Assembly (NCBI GenBank): GCA_002492335.1
Contig: DKYD01000104.1
Location: 27,749-80,941 of the forward strand
Length of the DNA: 53,193 nt
Source: Lachnospiraceae bacterium UBA7109
GTDB lineage: Bacteria; Bacillota; Clostridia; Lachnospirales; Lachnospiraceae
Reading direction: 5' to 3'
Shown: positions 7,744 through 17,041 of the stretch, in pieces
Layout of the letters: every line of letters starts with the position of its first letter
Numbering within the stretch: position 1 is the stretch's first letter
The notes under the pieces: model-generated
Told to the model about the DNA's origin: nothing
Databases searched by the model: none
The model's input: the letters and a program-made list of their open reading frames with translations, nothing else
Made by a program: the position numbers and the translations under genes

Positions 7744-9186
7744 TTAATAAGATTTTCCCCAGTATGCCATATGTTTTGCGGGTTTCTTACACCAGATACA
7801 TTCATCTGAGATCATTTCTTCGTCTTCAATCAGACATCTTGTAGAAGCTCCGCCCGTGACCGCCTTTACCTCTGCCTCGCAGTCCGGATCTCCACACCAG
7901 CACGCCTTTACAAATCCACGGTTTTCCTTGAACTTCTCTACCATCTCATCCATATCAACCGCCGTATCAATATGTGCCTGCAGGAATTCTTCTGCCCTGT
8001 CGTACATATCCTTCTGAATGGTTTCCAGAATGCCCTTAAGCTTCTGTACGATTTCATCTATGGAAACAACCATCTTCTCACGTGTATCGCGCCGTACAAC
8101 GACAACCTGATGGTTTTCAATGTCTTTCGGTCCGATCTCAATACGGGTCGGGATTCCAAGAATCTCCTGCTCAGAGAATTTCCATCCCGGACTCTTATCA
8201 GAATCATCGATTTTCACTCTGTAGCCCGCTTTCTTAAGCTCCTCAAAGAGAGTATAAGCAGCATCCAGCACACCTTCCTTATGCTGTGCAATCGGAATAA
8301 TCCGACACTCCACAGGCGCTACGCGCGGCGGAAGCACAAGGCCGTCATCGTCTCCGTGAACCATGATAAGACCGCCAATACTTCTTGTAGACAATCCCCA
8401 GGAGGTTTCATAAACACTCTTTAACTGATTGTCTTTATCAATATATTTAATATCAAAAGCATCCGGGAAGCCACTGCCAAAGAAATGGCTGGTTGCCGCC
8501 TGAAGCGCTTTTCCATCATGCATCAGCGCCTCAACCGTATAAGTATCCTGCGCTCCGGCAAACTTCTCATTCTCCGCTTTTCTTCCGGATACGAAAGGCA
8601 TTGCCAACGTTTCTTTATAAAAATCTCTGTATATCTGAGCCATCATCTTCGTGCGTTCTTCTGCTTCCTCATAGGTTGCATGAATGGTGTGTCCCTCCTG
8701 CCACAGAAATTCTCTGGAACGAAGGAACGGTCTTGTCGTCTTCTCCCAGCGGAGTACCGAACACCACTGATTCCATACCTTTGGCAAATCCCTGTAAGAC
8801 TGCACTGTTCTTGACCACAAATCACAGAACAACGTCTCGGAGGTCGGTCTGATACAGAATCTTTCCTGCAGTTTTTCCATCCCCCCGTGCGTTACCCATG
8901 CTACCTCCGGGGCAAATCCCTCAATATGATCCTTCTCTTTCTGCAGCAGATTCTCCGGAATCAATTCCGGGAGATATACATTTTCAACGCCTGTTTCCTT
9001 GAATCTTCTGTCCAGATCTGCCTGAATCAGTTCCCAGATCGCGTAGCCGTTCGGCAGATAATTGAGACATCCCTTTACACTTGAATAATCACACAGCTGT
9101 GCCTCACGGACAACATCCGTATACCACTGTGCAAAATCTTCTTCTCTTGAAGTAATGTTTTTTACTAATTTCTTTTCCTTTGCCAT
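7744..9186 (-). CDS. proS: Prolyl-tRNA synthetase, archaeal/eukaryotic type (ProS3)
   Basis: Class II synthetase charging tRNA-Pro, 480 residues. It is the type without the bacterial editing insertion. Class II motif 2 is visible as RFCIRPTSETLFC and FLRSREFLWQEGHTIHAT. An anticodon-binding domain follows, and then a C-terminal zinc-type domain with Cys pairs (CWCGDPDC and CIWCKKP) ending in YWGKSY, typical of the group. The ATG at 9186 follows GGAGAG; an in-frame Met pair 18 nt upstream has no ribosome site. No T-box signature was seen in the leader. It has its own promoter and terminator. Confidence 0.96.
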   Translation of the reverse strand: MAKEKKLVKNITSREEDFAQWYTDVVREAQLCDYSSVKGCLNYLPNGYAIWELIQADLDRRFKETGVENVYLPELIPENLLQKEKDHIEGFAPEVAWVTHGGMEKLQERFCIRPTSETLFCDLWSRTVQSYRDLPKVWNQWCSVLRWEKTTRPFLRSREFLWQEGHTIHATYEEAEERTKMMAQIYRDFYKETLAMPFVSGRKAENEKFAGAQDTYTVEALMHDGKALQAATSHFFGSGFPDAFDIKYIDKDNQLKSVYETSWGLSTRSIGGLIMVHGDDDGLVLPPRVAPVECRIIPIAQHKEGVLDAAYTLFEELKKAGYRVKIDDSDKSPGWKFSEQEILGIPTRIEIGPKDIENHQVVVVRRDTREKMVVSIDEIVQKLKGILETIQKDMYDRAEEFLQAHIDTAVDMDEMVEKFKENRGFVKACWCGDPDCEAEVKAVTGGASTRCLIEDEEMISDECIWCKKPAKHMAYWGKSY

Positions 9187-9250
9187 TGATTTTCTCTCCA
9201 TCATTTACGATTAAATTCGAATCTTTCCCACATTTCTGCAATTATTCGTA

Positions 9251-9279
9251 ATTTTAATCTATAGGAAAATGTTTGTCAA
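9251..9279 (-). promoter_or_regulatory. Sigma-A promoter for proS
   Basis: Minus strand TTGACA (9274-9279), 17 bp, TAAAAT (9251-9256). The leader to the start codon is about 60 nt. The rest of 9280-9521 holds no gene I can support; a GC-rich hairpin at about 9285-9314 lies upstream of the -35 box. Confidence 0.75.
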
Positions 9280-9521
9280 GACAAAGCGGGAAATTCCTCC
9301 CGGAGATTCCCCGCTCTTTCCAAATGACATTTCCAGACTTATCCTGATATACCCAGATATTTTTCGACATCTTTCGACATTTTAAGGAAAAGAATTTTCC
9401 CATGATATGCTCGTTCTGCCCTACACCAATTAAATTAATTATAACATAATTTTTCCGGGTTGCATATTTTTCTGCGTCGTGGTTAAATGATAGATAAGAT
9501 TTAAAACTCAGGAGAAAAGCT

Positions 9522-10238
9522 ATGAAAAGCCCCATTTTACACGTGTTTTATGAAGATGAACACATGATTGTCTGTTATAAGCCCGCCAAAATCGCAACAG
9601 AAAGTAGCAAAATCGGTACACCGGACATGATAAGCATATTAAAAAACTATATCAATCAATCTTCCGGTCGAACAGGGAATTCCTATCTCGCCGTTATCCA
9701 CAGACTTGACCAGCCGGTCAGCGGAATTCTTGTATTTGCCAAAACACCTTTTGCGGCAAAGGAGCTGAACCGTCAGCTCACAGCCCACAAGTTCGGCAAA
9801 TATTATCTTGCGCTGGTGAGCAAAGCTCCTGAAAAGCAGGAAGCAGCGTTGGAACACTATCTTGTAAAAGACGCGCGAAGCAACACATCCCGGATCTGCA
9901 GCCCTCATACTCCCGGTGCGAAATTTGCCCGTCTTTCTTACAAAATACTGACAGATCAGACAGACTTCTTTTCCACTGACCGGTACAGTTCCGATTCCGA
10001 AAGTTCTCCGACTGTTCTGGAAATACATCTGGACACCGGACGGCACCATCAGATTCGGGTACAGCTTGCCGGTATCGGCTGCCCCATTGTCGGCGATACA
10101 AAATATAATCCTGCATCATCCCACATGCATACATGGCAGGATATCTGTCTGTGTGCATACAAATTAAGCTTTTATCATCCAGTCACACGCAGACCGATGC
10201 ATTTTGAAATCTCTGCCGGCGATTTCAAAACTTTATAA
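9522..10238 (+). CDS. RluA/RluD-family pseudouridine synthase
   Basis: RNA pseudouridine synthase of 238 residues without an S4 domain. The catalytic motif HRLDQPVSG (Asp near residue 63) and the C-terminal TGRHHQIRVQLA motif are clear. The substrate, rRNA or tRNA, cannot be told from sequence. CAGGAGAAAAGCT precedes the ATG. It runs divergently from proS and is followed after 16 bp by cca, with which it is probably co-transcribed. Confidence 0.9.
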   Translation: MKSPILHVFYEDEHMIVCYKPAKIATESSKIGTPDMISILKNYINQSSGRTGNSYLAVIHRLDQPVSGILVFAKTPFAAKELNRQLTAHKFGKYYLALVSKAPEKQEAALEHYLVKDARSNTSRICSPHTPGAKFARLSYKILTDQTDFFSTDRYSSDSESSPTVLEIHLDTGRHHQIRVQLAGIGCPIVGDTKYNPASSHMHTWQDICLCAYKLSFYHPVTRRPMHFEISAGDFKTL

Positions 10239-10254
10239 AAAGAAGGAAATGATT

Positions 10255-11607
10255 ATGAAAAAGATTTTATTACCCCAAAAAGTAAATTATATTATCGAAA
10301 CCTTGCAAAGTCATGGTTTTGAAGCATATGCGGTAGGCGGCTGCGTCAGAGATTCTATTCTCGGACGCACCCCGGAAGACTGGGATATTACGACCTCAGC
10401 TATGCCGGAAGAGACAAAAGCCTTATTTCCACGCACCTTCGATACCGGTATTGAACACGGCACCATTACCGTTCTTCTGGATGGGGAGGGATTTGAAGTG
10501 ACCACCTACCGGATTGACGGAAAGTACGAGGACAGCCGCCATCCGTCCGAGGTAACATTTACCCGTTGCCTTCAGGAGGATCTGCTTCGCCGGGACTTCA
10601 CGATTAATGCAATGGCATACAATAACACCACCGGACTTGTTGATATTTTTGACGGTAAAAAAGATTTAGAAAAAGGAATCATCCGCTGTGTCGGAAATGC
10701 TTCTGCCAGATTTTCGGAAGATGCGCTCCGCATCCTGAGGGGAATCCGGTTTGCAGCCCAGCTCGGCTTTACCATTGATAAAGAAACGAAGGACAGTATG
10801 CAGAAACTTGCACCGACACTTCAGAAGATCAGTGCAGAACGCATACAGACCGAGCTGGTTAAAATGCTGGTATCCGATCACCCGGAATTTCTCCGGGACG
10901 CCTTCCGGCTTGGAATAACCGCGCAGTTTCTTCCCGAATTCGACATTCTTATGAATACTACACAGGAAACGTCTCACCACATGTATACAGTCGGAGAGCA
11001 CACATTACATGCACTGCAGAATATACGCGCAGACAAGCTCCTGCGCCTCACCATGCTGTTTCACGACATGGGTAAGCCTGCATTCAAAACATTTGACGAA
11101 AACGGACAGGCTCACTTTAAAAAGCATGCCGCCCAAAGCGAGATTATCACCCGGAAGGTTTTAAAAAGGTTAAAGTTTGATAACGACACTCTCGCAAAGA
11201 CAAGCAGACTTGTGCTTTATCATGATTACCGTATGCCTGCAACTCCCAAAAATGTAAGGCGCGCAATAAATAAGATTGGAGAAGACCTGTTTCCTTATTA
11301 TATGGAAGTCCGACGGGCAGACGTAATGGCACAAAGCCTTTATAAACGGGAAGAAAAACTGCAAAATCTTGACGAGATCGAACAAATTTATAATGATATT
11401 GTATCTGCAAAACAATGTGTATCACTCAAAACTCTTGCGGTGACAGGGAAAGACCTCATAGAAGCCGGTATGGAACCCGGAAAAGGGATCGGGGAAAAGC
11501 TGAATGAATTTCTTTCGCTTGTTCTGGATGATCCTTCTCTGAATACAAAAGAAGAACTATTAAAACGACTGAACAGAGCTGAAGAAACCAAAGGATGGAG
11601 AGCATAA
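10255..11607 (+). CDS. cca: CCA tRNA nucleotidyltransferase with HD domain
   Basis: Adds or repairs the CCA end of tRNAs (class II nucleotidyltransferase fold). In 450 residues: VGGCVRDSILGRTPEDWDITT with the metal-binding DxD (ends VGGC and WDI), RRDFTINAMAY, the RRxD-like LRILRGIRFAAQ, then an HD domain (LFHDMGKPA, residues about 260-360). AAGGA lies 8 nt before the ATG at 10255. An open frame from 10204 overlaps the upstream gene and lacks a ribosome site. It borders the bacteriocin island on its left side. Confidence 0.95.
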   Translation: MKKILLPQKVNYIIETLQSHGFEAYAVGGCVRDSILGRTPEDWDITTSAMPEETKALFPRTFDTGIEHGTITVLLDGEGFEVTTYRIDGKYEDSRHPSEVTFTRCLQEDLLRRDFTINAMAYNNTTGLVDIFDGKKDLEKGIIRCVGNASARFSEDALRILRGIRFAAQLGFTIDKETKDSMQKLAPTLQKISAERIQTELVKMLVSDHPEFLRDAFRLGITAQFLPEFDILMNTTQETSHHMYTVGEHTLHALQNIRADKLLRLTMLFHDMGKPAFKTFDENGQAHFKKHAAQSEIITRKVLKRLKFDNDTLAKTSRLVLYHDYRMPATPKNVRRAINKIGEDLFPYYMEVRRADVMAQSLYKREEKLQNLDEIEQIYNDIVSAKQCVSLKTLAVTGKDLIEAGMEPGKGIGEKLNEFLSLVLDDPSLNTKEELLKRLNRAEETKGWRA

Positions 11608-11615
11608 TGCTCTCC
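11597..11615. terminator. Short palindrome at the cca stop codon
   Basis: GGAGAGCAT and ATGCTCTCC flank a single A and include the cca stop codon. It sits in the 22-bp gap between convergent genes, so it could end transcription in both directions, but there is no T-run. Confidence 0.4.
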
Positions 11616-11629
11616 ACTTCTGTTCATGA

Positions 11630-13180
11630 TCATCCTATAAGATTTATTTTTTCCAATAAATAAAACATTACCGTTTTATCACCAATAATAATCTTTCCAC
11701 TACAAGCCATACCATTTTTCAAAGTCGCACTGTCACCATCTTTATTCTGTAATTTCATATTATCACACTTCACTTTAACAACATAATAAGCAGATCCCGT
11801 ATTATCATTGACAGTAATATCCTTCGATATATTAGATACCGTACCTGTAAAATATCCATATTCGCTTGATGGAAAAGCTGCAATCTCAAATTTAACTTCT
11901 TGTCCTTCAGAAATCTTTCCTATATCCGAGTTATCCACATATAACTCAGCATAAAACTCCGATTCGTTTTCCGGATAAATACTTCCAATATTGCCTCCTT
12001 CCTGGACATAACTTCCTTGCTTAAAATTCTGACTGCAATAAAAATACCCTGAAGAAGGTGCACTTATTGAACAATTGTCATTCTTTATATTATAACTTTT
12101 AAGATACTCCTCACACTCACTCTTCTTATCTTCATATGCTATTTTTTCACTGGCTAAATTTCCCTTTTCTGTGAGAATTGCAACATCATTGTTTGATATA
12201 TCATTTCCAATGTTATCAAGTTCGAGCTGCGCAGATTTCAAATTAGTATTTAAAGTGATAAGATTCTCATTACAGCTCTCAATCATCTGCTCAATATTTG
12301 CAACTTGAGTTGCCTCCAAATTAGAAAGAACCTGCCTCTTTTCTTCCTCAATTGTACTTATATTATTTTGCAAGGATTCCTTTTGATTTTTTAAACTCTC
12401 TAAATCTGTAACTTCATCAGCTTTTTCTACCTGTTGTTCTATTAGACCAATCTGGCGCTGACATTCCGTAATTTTATTATCATATTGTAGCTTCGAATAA
12501 TCATATGATGAAATATAGCCGCTAACAATACTACTATAGTAACTGTCACTTAAGCCAAATGAATTATTTCGGCTTGTAATACAATTTTTTACTTGTCCAA
12601 GCTTGATTATCTTTGTCTCATACTGCTCTATCGTTGATGTAACTGACGCAATATTGCCTTGATATATTTCCTTTTGAGCACCTGTAGAATGAGCGTCAGC
12701 CTTAATATTTTCTATCAGTAATGCTCTTCGATTCACAAATTCTTCATAATACGGATTCTCTTTATAATCTTCCGAAATAACTGTTCCATTATCAAGTGCC
12801 TTTTCATATGCATCTAAAATATCAAGCCTCGCATTTATATTCTCCAAGTCAGTCTGATACGATATAATAGTGTCAGACAAAGAATCTATTGAAACAACAT
12901 AAAGAATATCTCCCTCTTTGACATATGTACCATTTTCCACCCGACAATCAGATATCTTCCCCGACACTCCACTACTTATATCGTAAACAGAATCCGCATT
13001 TCTAAATATTCCATCACTTTTTACCACATCATCTAGTTTAAATACTGATGCCCAAATACAAGCTGATATAAGTACTGCTAAAACAGCATATATTGTATAG
13101 ACCAAAAAGGGATTGGGCTTAGACTCATAAACCTCTACACTATCACTCAAATCCTTCATTTCTGTAATAATTGGTTTCAT
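11630..13180 (-). CDS. HlyD-type membrane fusion/accessory protein for peptide export
   Basis: 516 residues: short cytoplasmic N-terminus, one membrane helix (about 27-47), a biotinyl-lipoyl-like half (DISSGVSGKISDCRVENG), long coiled coils (about 110-370), a second lipoyl-like half (SAPSSGYFYCSQNFKQGS) and a beta-barrel part. This is the layout of accessory proteins such as LcnD/MesE/PlnH that work with peptidase-containing ABC exporters of unmodified bacteriocins. Its start overlaps the exporter stop by 4 bp. It is the last gene of the island operon. Confidence 0.88.
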   Translation of the reverse strand: MKPIITEMKDLSDSVEVYESKPNPFLVYTIYAVLAVLISACIWASVFKLDDVVKSDGIFRNADSVYDISSGVSGKISDCRVENGTYVKEGDILYVVSIDSLSDTIISYQTDLENINARLDILDAYEKALDNGTVISEDYKENPYYEEFVNRRALLIENIKADAHSTGAQKEIYQGNIASVTSTIEQYETKIIKLGQVKNCITSRNNSFGLSDSYYSSIVSGYISSYDYSKLQYDNKITECQRQIGLIEQQVEKADEVTDLESLKNQKESLQNNISTIEEEKRQVLSNLEATQVANIEQMIESCNENLITLNTNLKSAQLELDNIGNDISNNDVAILTEKGNLASEKIAYEDKKSECEEYLKSYNIKNDNCSISAPSSGYFYCSQNFKQGSYVQEGGNIGSIYPENESEFYAELYVDNSDIGKISEGQEVKFEIAAFPSSEYGYFTGTVSNISKDITVNDNTGSAYYVVKVKCDNMKLQNKDGDSATLKNGMACSGKIIIGDKTVMFYLLEKINLIG

Positions 13181-15414
13181 CCGTCTTTACCCACCTTTCT
13201 GTTGTGCAACTCATCTGATACTTCAAGGCTCTGCTGTTTTATTAATTCTGCATATTTACCGCCGGACTCTGTCAGTTCCTTATGATTCCCGCTTTCAATA
13301 ACTCTTCCATTTTCAAACACATAGATTTTGTTACAATTCTTAATTGTGCTGAGTCTGTGGGCAATAAATATGACTGTCATATCCTTAGAAAACTCATTAA
13401 TAGTTCTATCAAGGGCACGTTCTGTGATGGCATCAAGGTTACTGGTTGCCTCATCAAGAATAAGTATATCTGGTTTCTTAAGCATAGCCCTGGCTATTGC
13501 AAGACGCTGCCTCTGTCCACCAGAAAGGTTAGCTCCATTCTCATCAAGCATAGTCTCGTATCTAAGCGGTAATTGATTAATAAAATCATGAGCCTGCGCC
13601 ATTTTGCTCGCCTCTATAATATCATCCATTGTGGCATTGTCTAAGCCAAGTGTTAAATTCTCAAATATTGTCCCACTGAATAAAAATGTTTCTTGAGGAA
13701 TATATGCGATTCTGTCTCTGATTTTTTCAATCTGAATATCCTCAATGTTATTACCATTGATAAGAATTTCTCCTTTTTCTACAGAATACATATGAAGAAG
13801 CAGCTTTGAAAGTGTTGTTTTTCCAGACCCGCTCTCACCCACAAAAGCAACCTTCTGTCCTTTTTCAATTTTGATATTTATATCCTCGAGGACCAATCTT
13901 CTTGTCCCATAACGGAAGCTTAAACCCTTTATCTCAACATCTCCGGCAATACTTTCAGGATGAAGCTTTCTATTTTCCGCCTCAGTCTTTTCCCCTTCCA
14001 AGTCTAATATTTCTCCAAGTCTGTCTGCTGCAACAACAGCAGTTTGCATCTGTGGCTGAAGATTAATAAGGTTTTTCACCGGATCTAAAAAGTATGCAAG
14101 AAGAGCATTAAAAGTAATAAGTGAACCAATCGTCATCTCGCCATTTATCACGCTTATGCCCCCAATCCATAAAATCACAATTCCACCCACAAGCTCCACA
14201 AACGTCTTAAGTGAAGTTTGCAAATTTTCTACCCAACACAGTTCAAAAATACTTCTTAACAGTTTTATAAACTTACGTTCCGTTTCCAAGTTGACCTTTG
14301 GTTCTGCATTATAAGACTTAACAGTTTGAATTCCATTTAACGATTCTACCATATATGAAGTCAACTGTGCATTATCCTCCATCTGCCTGCGATTGAGTCT
14401 CTCATACCACTTATTAAATCCGACAACGGTTGCAAAATACAGGACAACCATAATTATTGTAATAACGAAAAGCGCAGAATTTTGAATATAGAGTATTATC
14501 GCCCCAGCAACTGCCATCAGTGTATCAATCATAATTGTAAGCGTTGCACCGGAAATGGCATCTCTCACCTTACTGGCATCATTGAATCTTGAAATAATTT
14601 CGCCCACCTTTCTTGTACCAAAAAAATTCATAGGTAGTTCTAAAACATGACGATAATACCCCAGAAGCAATGCAATATCCAATTTCTGACTCAAATATAA
14701 CAGCAAATGCGACCTAAATGCATTCAATATGACTTTAAACACATTTAAAGCAATCACACCTATAGATAATGTCATAAGTGTTTTACTTAATGCATCCGGT
14801 AACACTGTATCTATGAGCTCCTGGAAATAAAACGCTCCCAATATTCCAAGAATTGTATATACTAATGAAGCAAAAAATATATGAAGAAGCAGTTTTTTCT
14901 GTGGTTTCAACAGATAAAAAAAACGGCTAAACAATCCTTTTGTTTCGTCGCCCTTTGCAAATGCTTCTTTTTTAACTAACAAGATCAAAACACCGCTCCA
15001 TTGATACTTTGGTGCTTTCCCCTCGTCGTGGACTTCTCCAAAAAAATCTTCCGGCGTCAGTTTTACAATTCCAACTCCCGGATCCGCTATGATTATCTGT
15101 TGCTTTGTAATTTTATGTATTACCACATAGTGTAACAGACTTCCATTTACAATCACATGAGCGATACAGGGCAATGGAAACTCTGAAAAAAAAGCTTCTT
15201 TATTTCCCCTTACCCCTTTTGCGCTAAACCCTAACTGTTCTGCTGCTTTAACTACACCATATACATTTGTTCCCTGTTTATCTGTACCCGCGACCTCACG
15301 GATTTGAGTTATGCCTATTTTATAGCCATTTTGTTTACAAATAGTCGCAAGACAGGCAGCTCCACAATCTGTAATGTCATGTTGTTTTATACAATAATAT
15401 TTCATCTTTTTCAT
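13177..15414 (-). CDS. Peptidase-containing ABC transporter (PCAT) for double-glycine peptides
   Basis: 745-residue exporter that cuts leader peptides after Gly-Gly and exports the mature part. An N-terminal C39 peptidase (about 1-135) shows KQHDITDCGAACL with oxyanion Gln11 and catalytic Cys17, then HYVVI (His) and DPG (Asp), so the triad is complete. Six membrane helices (about 170-460) follow, then an ATPase with GESGSGKTT, LSGGQRQRLAIARAM and ILILDEATSNLD. The clear substrates are the three GG-leader peptides at 17963-18491 on the same strand. The ribosome site is weak (AGAGAG). No gene was found at 15415-15549. Confidence 0.95.
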   Translation of the reverse strand: MKKMKYYCIKQHDITDCGAACLATICKQNGYKIGITQIREVAGTDKQGTNVYGVVKAAEQLGFSAKGVRGNKEAFFSEFPLPCIAHVIVNGSLLHYVVIHKITKQQIIIADPGVGIVKLTPEDFFGEVHDEGKAPKYQWSGVLILLVKKEAFAKGDETKGLFSRFFYLLKPQKKLLLHIFFASLVYTILGILGAFYFQELIDTVLPDALSKTLMTLSIGVIALNVFKVILNAFRSHLLLYLSQKLDIALLLGYYRHVLELPMNFFGTRKVGEIISRFNDASKVRDAISGATLTIMIDTLMAVAGAIILYIQNSALFVITIIMVVLYFATVVGFNKWYERLNRRQMEDNAQLTSYMVESLNGIQTVKSYNAEPKVNLETERKFIKLLRSIFELCWVENLQTSLKTFVELVGGIVILWIGGISVINGEMTIGSLITFNALLAYFLDPVKNLINLQPQMQTAVVAADRLGEILDLEGEKTEAENRKLHPESIAGDVEIKGLSFRYGTRRLVLEDINIKIEKGQKVAFVGESGSGKTTLSKLLLHMYSVEKGEILINGNNIEDIQIEKIRDRIAYIPQETFLFSGTIFENLTLGLDNATMDDIIEASKMAQAHDFINQLPLRYETMLDENGANLSGGQRQRLAIARAMLKKPDILILDEATSNLDAITERALDRTINEFSKDMTVIFIAHRLSTIKNCNKIYVFENGRVIESGNHKELTESGGKYAELIKQQSLEVSDELHNRKVGKDG

Positions 15415-15549
15415 CTCTCTATCTTACTTCTTATTCAATAGCAAAAACCTCCGCACTATTTAAATGCTAATTTCAAAAATAGATTTTCTTATATCTGATA
15501 TTTATATACCTGCTTTTCCTTATTTACGATTATCGCGCGACCTGCTTGA

Positions 15550-16120
15550 CTACTCATTTGGTATATACCAGTAACTATTAAATCCATACATGTAAACTCT
15601 TGCTGACTTCGGCATTTGAACGACTGCATTATATATATTGTAATAATCGCCTACGCCCCTCCAATTGCAAATGCCCCTGCCGCACCTAAGATAACATATC
15701 CCGGATTAAGCAAAAAAATAATATACGGAACAAATCCAAATACTACACTTGGAAAAATGCTCATAATTATAAATCTCCGTTTACTAAATGTTTCCGGACC
15801 GACTACAAATAACATCCCCCATTTCAGAGCATGATATAAGTATACTCTTCCCTTAAAAAAATTGCATGTAACAATTCATGCGGTACAAATGTCAAACACA
15901 TGATACCGCCACCTATACCTATCAACTCAAGATTTCTTACTTCAGTTCTAACGTATATTAACATCACAAACAAAATAGTTACAGCAATCGAAATCACATT
16001 CATAACTACTGCGAATTTTCTGCCTTCCAATTCTTTAAATTTCACAGCATTCGGCATATGCTCTCCATGGGGCAGCGTAGACGGATCGCCATTATACTTT
16101 CCTTTATAAATAAGTTTCAT
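15550..16120 (-). pseudogene. DUF3267 zincin-like membrane protein gene with two frameshifts
   Basis: The 5' frame reads 98 residues from MKLIYKGKYNG, has a membrane helix and the zinc motif HELLH, then stops early at 15824. Homologous-looking sequence continues in another frame (GRVYLYHALKWGMLFVVGPE, then SKRRF, two further membrane helices) and after a second shift ends in a third frame (GDYYNIYNAVVQMPKSARVY, stop at 15550). The first break is at a run of seven T, the second in a G run near 15652, so each could be one lost base. As written it cannot give a full protein. Neighbouring genes are intact, which argues against general sequencing error, but homopolymer errors cannot be excluded. 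Confidence 0.75.
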
Positions 16121-16141
16121 CTTCCCTATTAGACGCCCCTC

Positions 16142-16267
16142 CTACTCACTCATTGCCCCTATGCTGCTAATAACAAAAAACGCTATATACAACATAAAAC
16201 CAATGCTTAAAAATTCTTTTTTTGCACAAAAGCTCTTAACACAATCTTCATCCTTTAAAACAAACAT
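16142..16267 (-). CDS. 41-residue membrane protein, candidate immunity peptide
   Basis: Small frame, 41 residues, starting inside the last codons of the upstream CPBP gene (13-bp overlap) with AAGGAAAACA before the ATG, so it is probably translationally coupled. The sequence is a charged N-terminus (MFVLKDEDCVKSF) followed by one hydrophobic helix (about 20-39) and MSE at the end. I recognise no family. Small membrane proteins coded beside bacteriocin genes are often immunity factors; that role is an inference from place only. Confidence 0.55.
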   Translation of the reverse strand: MFVLKDEDCVKSFCAKKEFLSIGFMLYIAFFVISSIGAMSE

Positions 16268-17022
16268 TGTTTTCCTTTAAAAATAAATATTAACGCACCA
16301 CCCGTTACAAATACGATTTGTAGTACTGTTGTAATTGCCCCAGTCGGTATAAAATCTGATATTATTGCACCAAATAAATTAAATGACATATGCAAATAAA
16401 TTGCATACTTTATTTCCCCTGTAATAATCACGATATTTGCACACAATGCCCCCAAAAATATCGTGTATAACAACTGCTCCAAATTTGCATGAAATAATCC
16501 AAAAAACAGACTACTAATCGCAATTGCTATAACTTTTCCATATGGCAGCAGCTCTTCTAACAATATTTTTCTAAACAAAAGTTCTTCAAAAACAGGTGAA
16601 ATAATTACCACGCAAACAAAAAGTAAAACTATTGGTACATTCTCTACATAAGATTCTACAACGCCTTTATTCATTTCTCCGGTTATCAAATATATTTTAA
16701 GATAATTAACTATCTTATCTGTAACGTTAGATAATACTGTTGTCATTCCTAATAATATAAGTAAATATCCGCCACCATCACAAATCGAAAGCTTTCGTTC
16801 CAAGGATACTTCATTTATATCTCTTTTCTTCATACCCTTAGTAAATAGTTGAAAGAAGTATAAATACCCAACACTGGCCATACATCCACCTATAAGCTGA
16901 ATTGATTGTGTACTTAAAGGTAAACTTACAACTTCCATAACACCAACAACCAAACCACTAAATATACTAGACAGGAGCATGGCGCCTAGCAAGGCGCCAC
17001 TAATTTTACTGATTGTTTTCAT
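16255..17022 (-). CDS. CPBP-family intramembrane metalloprotease (Abi), second copy
   Basis: 255 residues, strongly hydrophobic, about seven or eight membrane helices. CPBP/CAAX protease motifs are all present: EELLFR (146-151), FFGLFHAN (His178) and HMSFN (His211). AAAGGATTAT precedes the ATG. In class II bacteriocin loci of lactic acid bacteria such proteins (PlnI type) give self-immunity, and their catalytic motifs are needed for it. It follows a related copy after 19 bp; the two differ along most of their length, so they are paralogues rather than a recent duplication. Confidence 0.88.
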   Translation of the reverse strand: MKTISKISGALLGAMLLSSIFSGLVVGVMEVVSLPLSTQSIQLIGGCMASVGYLYFFQLFTKGMKKRDINEVSLERKLSICDGGGYLLILLGMTTVLSNVTDKIVNYLKIYLITGEMNKGVVESYVENVPIVLLFVCVVIISPVFEELLFRKILLEELLPYGKVIAIAISSLFFGLFHANLEQLLYTIFLGALCANIVIITGEIKYAIYLHMSFNLFGAIISDFIPTGAITTVLQIVFVTGGALIFIFKGKQCLF

Positions 17023-17041
17023 TTTTTATAATCCTTTCAAT

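Noticed and set aside
9187..9521. T-box riboswitch before proS
   Set aside because: No T-box conserved sequence or specifier/antiterminator pair found; leader is only about 60 nt from a clear promoter.
9254..9535. Minus-strand 93-codon frame between proS and the pseudouridine synthase
   Set aside because: No ribosome site, overlaps the proS promoter and the start of the plus-strand gene; composition is non-coding.
15616..15834. Plus-strand 72-codon hydrophobic frame
   Set aside because: It is the antisense of the frameshifted DUF3267 gene, whose residues are clearly recognisable on the other strand.
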